Below, piece by piece: positions 58,901 to 64,000 of a DNA stretch of 64,000 nucleotides. The notes under the pieces are model-generated. The model was not told the DNA's origin and did not search any database. It saw only the letters and a list, made by a program, of their open reading frames with translations. The stretch is from the NCBI GenBank assembly GCA_012064415.1, contig SSNU01000084.1:1-64000 (forward strand), written 5' to 3'. Source of the DNA: Gyrodactylus bullatarudis (taxonomy: Eukaryota; Platyhelminthes; Monogenea; Gyrodactylidea; Gyrodactylidae). Made by a program: the position numbers and the translations under genes. The first letter of the stretch is position 1; the number at the start of each line of letters is the position of its first letter.

Positions 58901-61900
58901 AGGTTTTGAATTCTGTTGACGCGTATATTGCTCAAAAACCTCAAGATTTTTGGAAAAGAGGCCTAGATATGCTTTCAGAAAGATGGCAGAAATGTGTAGA
59001 AAAGAATGGAGAATATTTTGATATATAATATGTGTAAATAAAAATTTCATTAAACAAAAGTGACTAATTTTTCCGAGAACTTTTCACATAACCTAATATT
59101 TTAGTCATTACACCCCCCGAATTTATGAGACTGAAATTTTCAAGATTAAAACTGAATTTTAAGAACCATCAACTCTAGAAATTTGATATAATAATTTGAA
59201 GAAAGCAAAATGTTACCTCGTATATAACCACATGTGGGATATTGTAAAACTAATAGCATTTCGATTAAGTACAAGATATAAAATAAAACTTAGACGCGAT
59301 GTCTTGAAATTAAATGATTGTTTGATTTATTCACTGAATACAACAAAATGATTCAATCAAATGTTACAATAGAACTTCAGACAATTTTGAACTGAAAAAA
59401 CTTATTAATCAAAATGTTTGTAAGAATAAAGCAGCGTAAATTGAATCAGTGATATATACTATGAGAACTTGGTTTTGAAATTGCTTAAATAAATCTCTTA
59501 GAGCTACATGGGGAATTTCACATAGAAAAAACGACAATGTGGAATATATTCATATATTGCGCAGTTTTACAATAAAATTTTTACTACGCTTAAAATACTT
59601 TTTTTCATTGCAGCTTGGAAAAATAAGGTCTGCTCAGGCAATGAACAATGCTATTCTTGCTATAGGTAAGTTATCAATGTTGCATTACCTTTTAATTTTG
59701 CTATGATCCAAAAGAATTCAAGTTTAAATAAATATTTAGTTGGAGAAAGATTACATGTAAAAATTCTTGAAGAATGACTGAGTTCAAGTCATTTTTGTGT
59801 ATTATAAGTGTAGTTATGTTTTGATCAAAAATTATATAAAAGTGTCAAAGTTTGTCTATGATTTAATCTATTTGTGCAAAGGTTTCTAGCTTAAAGGCGA
59901 TAGCTAAAAGTTTAGTACTTTGCTATGAACTTGTAAACTAACGTTATCCAGTTATATAATTTATATGATAGGGGATTGTAAAATACAATTCCATGTTGAT
60001 CGATTGAAATTCGAAATGCCATTTAGAACATTTCCTAAGAATCGTTTAGGCTGATAAAAGCTGTTGTTTTTAGAGAAATAGACAGATGTATGTTTTAGTG
60101 AAATTCTAATGAAAAAAATCAGATATTTTATTCGTTTTCAGAACCAAATAACGAGCAAGCATTGACAAATCAAGAGCATTTTATAGCAATCATCGAATAC
60201 GAGAACAAGGCTGGAATTAGACGAGTTGGCGAACGAATGGAAAGCTCGATGGATTATATGATAAACAATGAATGTAAGTCTGAATGCCCTATCTCTCTTA
60301 ATAAGGAATCAATCCATAATATTTTTGTCGCTCTTACCCCTTCAAATCAACAAAAATTTGGCACCAAAGAATTTTTTATTATTACTAGAGTCCAAACTCA
60401 TAAGGAAGATAGGAGAAAGAACGAATAATAAGTGATAAACGTTTTATTTCGCCGGGTCTCTTCAGACTTAATCCCGGGCTCTCGTTATATACTGTTACAT
60501 TGCAAATTTTTCTGCTCTTCCATTGGATAAAAAAGAGAACTCAAGGAGGGGGGGAGGTGTTCATTTTTTGATGATCCTGTTTCCAGGCTGCTTCATTTTT
60601 GTCGCTTCAGAAATCCATCCATTAGTAACTGACCGCTGTGTCTTTTTCGCTTCCGTTTAATTGATGGATTCTTTTTCACCTCGTTATTTGCACTAATTGT
60701 AGGTTGGCTCATAATTTGATTATCAACTACAGTTGACTTCTCGGATTGTTCATTGATTGCCAACTCTAAATTGGTTGCTGGGGCTGAACTTTGCACTTGT
60801 GATTGGTGATTATTGGCTACAGCCAACTTCTCTGGATTTTCATTTTGGTTTTCACTTGTGCATTGTGTTGAGCTAAATCTGGGAGGGGGTAGGACTGTGG
60901 TCTTCAGTATTTTCTCTATTTTCGCTAATTGCCTTTGTTTCGTGTACCTATCCCGGCCTCTGATACCAAGGTTGGAAGCGATTACTTTCTGTACACATAA
61001 ATCCGGTTTCAATTTTGATATAAATTGTGACTCTGCACTCGATAAATCATTTTCCCTTGCACGGCTGTTGAGACTCTGATTGACTTGGTAGAGAATTGTG
61101 AAATTTCCTTCGTCCGCCTTGTGTCCTGTTTCCTGTAGGTGAATCTGTACGGCACTGTTGTGCTTTGGCCTTAGATGCTCCTTGACTCTTTCACCTAGTG
61201 TTCTCGTAGTTTGCCCGACATACTTGGAACCACATGGACAAGTGAAAAGATAGATCACTCCTTTCTTCTTGAGCTTTGGAATGGGGTCTTATGTTATGAA
61301 TTCTTGAACATTGAAAGACTAGTCTCGGCAGAATACGCGAAGGAAGAGAGATGCAAACTGAAATCGCTGTTGATGAGGGATGGTTACCCGGAGGCTTTCA
61401 TTGACAAACATGCCCATACTAAACCCAAACACAACGAAGCGGACGATGAAGACGATGAACCCATTTACCTAAAACTACCTTTTAAAGGTGACACATCCAA
61501 GTCAATATTGAGTAACAAACTGACTCAAATCACGAAGCAGACGTTCCCAGGCAGAAAGCTTCGAATCATACAGAGAACGACAAAACTTCTAAATGGACAT
61601 AACAAAGATTGGTGGAATGATTTAGAAACAGCTCAAAGATTATTTAAACAAAATTGCAGGTGGTTTCATCAGTTTTACGAAATTTCATCCAAGTCTAATC
61701 ATCAATATTCATTGGGGTATTCTTGATAACTCGGTTGAAAAATATTTGATTTCTGAAGTAAATTCACATATCAACCTCATTTACTTCTCTTTTATCGGTT
61801 GTGAATGAATTTATTAAGAGTCTTTCATTTCTAGTAACCGAGGATTTGTTCCAATTGAATTATGAGGCTTTATGTCGTGGAGAAAATATTCAGTCGGACT

Positions 61901-62194
61901 ATTCGAAAAAGCTACTCAAATGTAACTTGATCTATCGACCCAATTTCAATTTGTATGTTCCATTTCAAGAGGAAGTTTTGTGGGATGAACCCTTGATAAA
62001 ACTATTCCACAATGTCATTTCAGATGAAGAGATCGAACATGTTAAGAGCATTTCTACAAAATATGTAATTTTAATTTTATTCAAATCAGTAATCTGTTAA
62101 ATTATTGTTTGTTTTTTTCTCAGTTAAAACGTGCAACCGTTCAAAACATTCACACTGGTAACATGGAGCCTGCAGATTATCGTATTAGTAAAAG
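52983..62194 (+). CDS. P4HA: Collagen prolyl 4-hydroxylase alpha subunit (3' end outside or not found)
   Basis: P4HA with protein disulfide isomerase hydroxylates prolines in procollagen in the ER lumen. Exons: 52983-53595, 57531-57700, 59614-59665, 60142-60273, 61835-62064, 62124-62194, all in phase, with introns up to 3.9 kb and one of 59 nt. I chose ATG 52983 because it yields a signal peptide (LVVIESYYQLIVIFLISLSN) followed by EYFTAITDVVQLANN. In-frame ATGs at 52914 and 52923 would bury it. The N-terminal coiled-coil dimer domain ends LLRLQD-like GLFRLQDVYKLD. The TPR peptide-binding domain begins AYQCFGLGYYAHLNQNY and spans exons 2-4. YEALCRGE and NVISDEEIEHVKSIS lead into the oxygenase domain (LKRATVQNIHTG, DYRISK). 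The catalytic His-Asp-His residues are beyond 62194 and not in the window. Introns 2 and 4 hold a mariner and a PLE. Confidence 0.93.
53655..54310. repeat. Foldback element in P4HA intron 1
   Basis: Left end AAGCTAATTGATATGAAGTT (53,662) with the same text as 34,990 and 38,132. The right arm (about 54,240-54,310) is decayed. The rest of P4HA intron 1 (to 57,530) is AT-rich with no gene I can support. Open frames at 55077-55427 and 56995-57216 match no family. Confidence 0.75.
57862..59088 (+). mobile_element. mariner element (D,D34D type), 1.2 kb
   Basis: Terminal inverted repeats TGTGAAAAGCTCTCGGAAAA (57862) and, complementary on the right, TGTGAAAAGTTCTCGGAAAA (ending 59088), one mismatch in the first 20. 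TA follows the right end (59089-59090), and on the left a TA lies 4 bp outside at 57856, so the exact left boundary is uncertain. It sits in P4HA intron 2 in the same orientation as the gene. Confidence 0.9.
58015..59028 (+). pseudogene. mariner transposase, one internal stop
   Basis: The frame starts at ATG 58015 (MNFTDSQIQAIIYFNFSIGN) and is interrupted by TAA at 58081-58083, after which 316 codons are open to 59028. The DNA-binding HTH part has GRPSTI as the linker (GRPS-type) motif. Catalytic acids lie in VVTADEKWIF, FLQDNARPN and YSPDLSPTDYHLF, with exactly 34 residues between the second and third (D34D). A downstream ATG at 58099 would give about 309 residues lacking part of the first helix-turn-helix. 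I classify it as a recently inactivated copy. Confidence 0.92.
60427..60472 (-). ncRNA. Hammerhead ribozyme motif at PLE 3' end
   Basis: On the minus strand: CUGAAGA (60465-60459), stem II GACCCGGC (60458-60451), GAAA (60450-60447), stem III of five pairs (60447-60443 with 60439-60435, loop 60442-60440), cleavage base C at 60434. Stem I pairs 60466-60470 with 60433-60429 (five pairs). All core positions fit the hammerhead consensus (CUGANGA, GAAA, UH). Stem II is weak (G-C, A.G, C-G). It lies about 120 nt after the PLE endonuclease stop on the same strand. Hammerheads in PLEs are an established observation. Confidence 0.8.
60593..61285 (-). CDS. PLE GIY-YIG endonuclease segment with long C-terminal tail
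   Basis: Open from about 61285 (DPIPKLKKKG) through VIYLFTCPCGSKYVGQTTRTL to a stop at 60593. The GIY-YIG core, the Arg of TTRTLGERVKEH and a downstream Glu in SAESQFISKLKPDLCVQK are present. The tail of about 120 residues is Ser/Asn/Gln-rich and ends in a basic KRKRKRH cluster. It lies in P4HA intron 4, antisense to the gene. The reverse transcriptase is missing, and the preceding linker part is inverted (see next entry). No ATG near the start: it is a truncated segment, not a free gene. Confidence 0.88.
   Translation of the reverse strand, partial: PIPKLKKKGVIYLFTCPCGSKYVGQTTRTLGERVKEHLRPKHNSAVQIHLQETGHKADEGNFTILYQVNQSLNSRARENDLSSAESQFISKLKPDLCVQKVIASNLGIRGRDRYTKQRQLAKIEKILKTTVLPPPRFSSTQCTSENQNENPEKLAVANNHQSQVQSSAPATNLELAINEQSEKSTVVDNQIMSQPTISANNEVKKNPSIKRKRKRHSGQLLMDGFLKRQK
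61290..61640 (+). pseudogene. Inverted PLE linker segment
   Basis: Reads AEYAKEERCKLKSLLMRDGY then EAFIDKH, an acidic stretch, IYLKLPFKGDTSKSIL and KLRIIQRTTKLLNGHNKD. This is the RT-to-endonuclease linker of Penelope-like elements. The next family residues (DPIPKLKKKG) begin the minus-strand segment at 61285, so the two parts come from one element with one part inverted. Confidence 0.8.
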
Positions 62195-62576
62195 GTAAAC
62201 TTATTTTTCACCAGAATTTCAGAAACGTTCAAGTTATAAAAGAAAATGTTTTTTTTCTTGGGGTAAAGTGCAATCTAATGATTGACATGTCTGTCTCTTT
62301 AGGTTTTTATTTCTGACAAATTTTATTCCCAGAGTATTTTTCAAAAAGATGTCTGAAATGAAAAAATATACTTTCAATTAAAGTCTAGAAGAAAGTAAAG
62401 CATTTTCTTTATGATTTATCTAGGTTTAGACCATCCAACATTATTTTAATATGAATCTGGTTACTCTTAGAGGTTGACGAAATGATGGAATTTTAAGTAA
62501 ACGGATACCTAGATAATATAAAATAAAACAAATAATAAATTTTTACGATAATAGTGTAAAACTTTGATTTCAAATT

Positions 62577-62995
62577 CAATCTGACCAAAATTGTGCTGTT
62601 TTTCGAGTTTTTAAAATGGGCCGAATTTCCACTTTTTCAACTTTTGAGCTCAAATTTTTAACGATTTCAAAGATTTGAAGCAGTTAAATGCAGATATTCA
62701 AGACTAACATTAGAAAAAGAATTCGAATTCGGCTGCAGAAAATCGTTATTATCACGAAGGGGAATGATCCAAAATTTAGAAGCTTAACTTTTTCTTGAAA
62801 ACAGTAGATTCCTTTCTACCAACACGGCCCAAGAAGAATTCTTTGTCTAATGTTAGTCTTGAATATCTGCATTTAACTGCTTAAAATCTTTGAAATCGTT
62901 AAAAATTTTGAATTCGAAAGTTGAAAAAGTGGAAATTCGGCCCATTTTAAAAACTCGAAAAACAGCCCAATTTTGGTCAGATTGAATTTTTTCCG
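62577..62995. repeat. Large palindrome, about 0.42 kb
   Basis: Arms 62577-62735 and about 62835-62995 are inverted copies with few mismatches. Shared text includes ATTTGAAGCAGTTAAATGCA on the left, AAGACTAACATTAGA and GGGCCGAATTTCCACTTTTT. The right side continues into the foldback-family end at about 63,100 (CTCATCTTCATGTCAATTAG). Confidence 0.92.
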
Positions 62996-63139
62996 AAATT
63001 TTTTTTATTTCCACAACTTATTGGCTCATTTTTTCATGGAATTTGAAAAATAAATCTTTTTCCTGAGAAAAATATGGAGTTTTTGTAAAAAAAGTAAATT
63101 CTCATCTTCATGTCAATTAGGTTTAAATCTGTCTTTTCT

Positions 63140-63240
63140 AACCTTCCCCATGAGTTCAAAAACCAATAAAAATAAAATAAGATTGATAAAGTAAAGTAAA
63201 TTCTCATCTTCATGTCAACTAGCTTTAGTGATAAACGTTA
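63140..63240 (+). repeat. PLE tail text next to a foldback end
   Basis: TAACCTTCCCCATGAGTTCA resembles the tail block that follows PLE hammerheads (41,740; 60,390 reversed). It is followed by the foldback terminal text CTCATCTTCATGTCAACTAG at 63,193-63,225 and ACGTTATATATTATATATC. The arrangement is mosaic. Confidence 0.5.
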
Positions 63241-63779
63241 TATATTATATATCTAGGGATTCTGTAAGAGTTACAAGATTATCGGTAACAACAAATATTA
63301 TTAAAATGCATAATATCAAAAAGAAACTGAATTAAAATTCGATCAGAAAGTCATGCATTAAGAGAAAAAATCTGGATTAATCCAGTTTAACGATTCAATC
63401 ATATCTCTCCTTTCGTTGGGGGAGAAAATATATATACAGAAAATACCATATGTTTTACATTGTACATTGATCATGGGGTGAAGAATGTGAAAAATATCCT
63501 AGAGATATGATCAAAAACGAAGTTAGCCTACATCTTTTATACTGTTATATATTTTATATCTGTGTAAATTTTTTTAGTCACTCTTACTGTATAAAATACA
63601 GAAGTAAACTGTTATCTTAAGAGGTTAGGTTAAAAAGATGAGAAATTGAGAGATGCCACTAAATCTACAGTTAGGAACAGAAATTTTTTTTGTCTTGCTT
63701 GAGATTCCTGATTTCCGCGAATATATTACCATTTTGCTGACTAACTGTATTTTGTAGGTGGAAAACGAAAATAGATTCT

Positions 63780-63825
63780 GGGTGAATATGAGCTCTTTAT
63801 TTTCGTCGGTTCACATCAGACCCTA
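63780..63825 (-). ncRNA. Hammerhead-like relic near window end
   Basis: Minus strand: GGGU, then CUGAUGU (63819-63813), GAACCGAC, GAAA, a hairpin with GAGCUC, C, then ACCC, so stem I closes with four pairs GGGU/ACCC. The A9 position is U instead of A, which should impair catalysis. Same layout as the 60.4-kb copy but strongly diverged. Confidence 0.45.
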
Positions 63826-64000
63826 CACCGAAATGTATATTTATACAGAATATTATTCAAGTGTAAAGATTACTCCAAATTAGGCATAGTATTTATTTAT
63901 TTATTAAAATTCTAGACTTACTCACCAAAGGTTTTATTAAAAAGTCATAATAATTATAATTTGTATGAATCAAAGAAGCAGAATGATCGATCGTCGATTC

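Larger units (their letters stand above)
62195..64000. other. P4HA downstream intron or flank, filled with repeats
   Basis: The last P4HA exon ends at a GTAAAC donor (62195). I found no match to the following P4HA exons (catalytic His/Asp/His region) before the window ends. The stretch holds a large palindrome, two ends of the foldback family and a hammerhead-like relic. Confidence 0.5.

Overview
The window is animal nuclear DNA: AT-rich, standard code, spliceosomal GT-AG introns, and clearly metazoan genes (ARMC9, a classical-cadherin-type receptor, site-2 protease, ORMDL, a KCTD/BACURD adaptor, collagen prolyl 4-hydroxylase). Many introns are extremely short (23, 24, 26, 31, 37, 37, 44 nt), while others run to several kb. 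Very short introns of about 26 nt are known from dicyemid mesozoans, so a dicyemid or another reduced spiralian is my best guess. That guess is an inference, not a proof. All spliced models were built by hand by requiring GT-AG ends, continuous reading frame and family similarity. Layout. 0-14 kb is gene-dense. An unrecognised + gene lies at 0.17-0.96 kb, followed by ARMC9 (-), RPL7A (+), DPH7 (+), ATOX1 (-), ORMDL (+), QNG1 (-) and a KCTD10/TNFAIP1-type gene (-). Three head-to-head pairs (ARMC9/RPL7A, ATOX1/ORMDL, KCTD/MBTPS2) are separated by only 78-159 bp between start codons. DPH7 and ATOX1 are tail-to-tail and share the four bases of their stop codons. MBTPS2 occupies 13.7-22.1 kb with two multi-kb introns. 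From 23.7 to 45.5 kb a minus-strand gene encodes an EGF/laminin-G membrane protein with a cadherin-like cytoplasmic tail. No cadherin repeats are visible upstream of it. From 53.0 kb to beyond the right-hand part of the window lies P4HA (+), partial. Mobile DNA fills the long introns. One Mutator-like (MULE) element has a 9-bp target duplication and long terminal inverted repeats. A second MULE has been invaded by a piggyBac and by a Tc1-like element, all three with intact target duplications. A mariner carries one internal stop codon. At least seven Penelope-like element (PLE) fragments are present, one with a hammerhead ribozyme fold at its 3' end. A large family of foldback (palindromic) repeats recurs throughout. 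Function. The genes are a housekeeping and cell-biology set: ribosome (RPL7A), diphthamide synthesis (DPH7), copper trafficking (ATOX1), sphingolipid control (ORMDL), queuosine salvage (QNG1), Cul3 ubiquitin ligase adaptor (KCTD), membrane-regulated proteolysis (MBTPS2), cilia (ARMC9), cell adhesion (cadherin-like) and collagen maturation (P4HA). I see no sign that they form one pathway. Their spacing suggests shared promoters for the divergent pairs.
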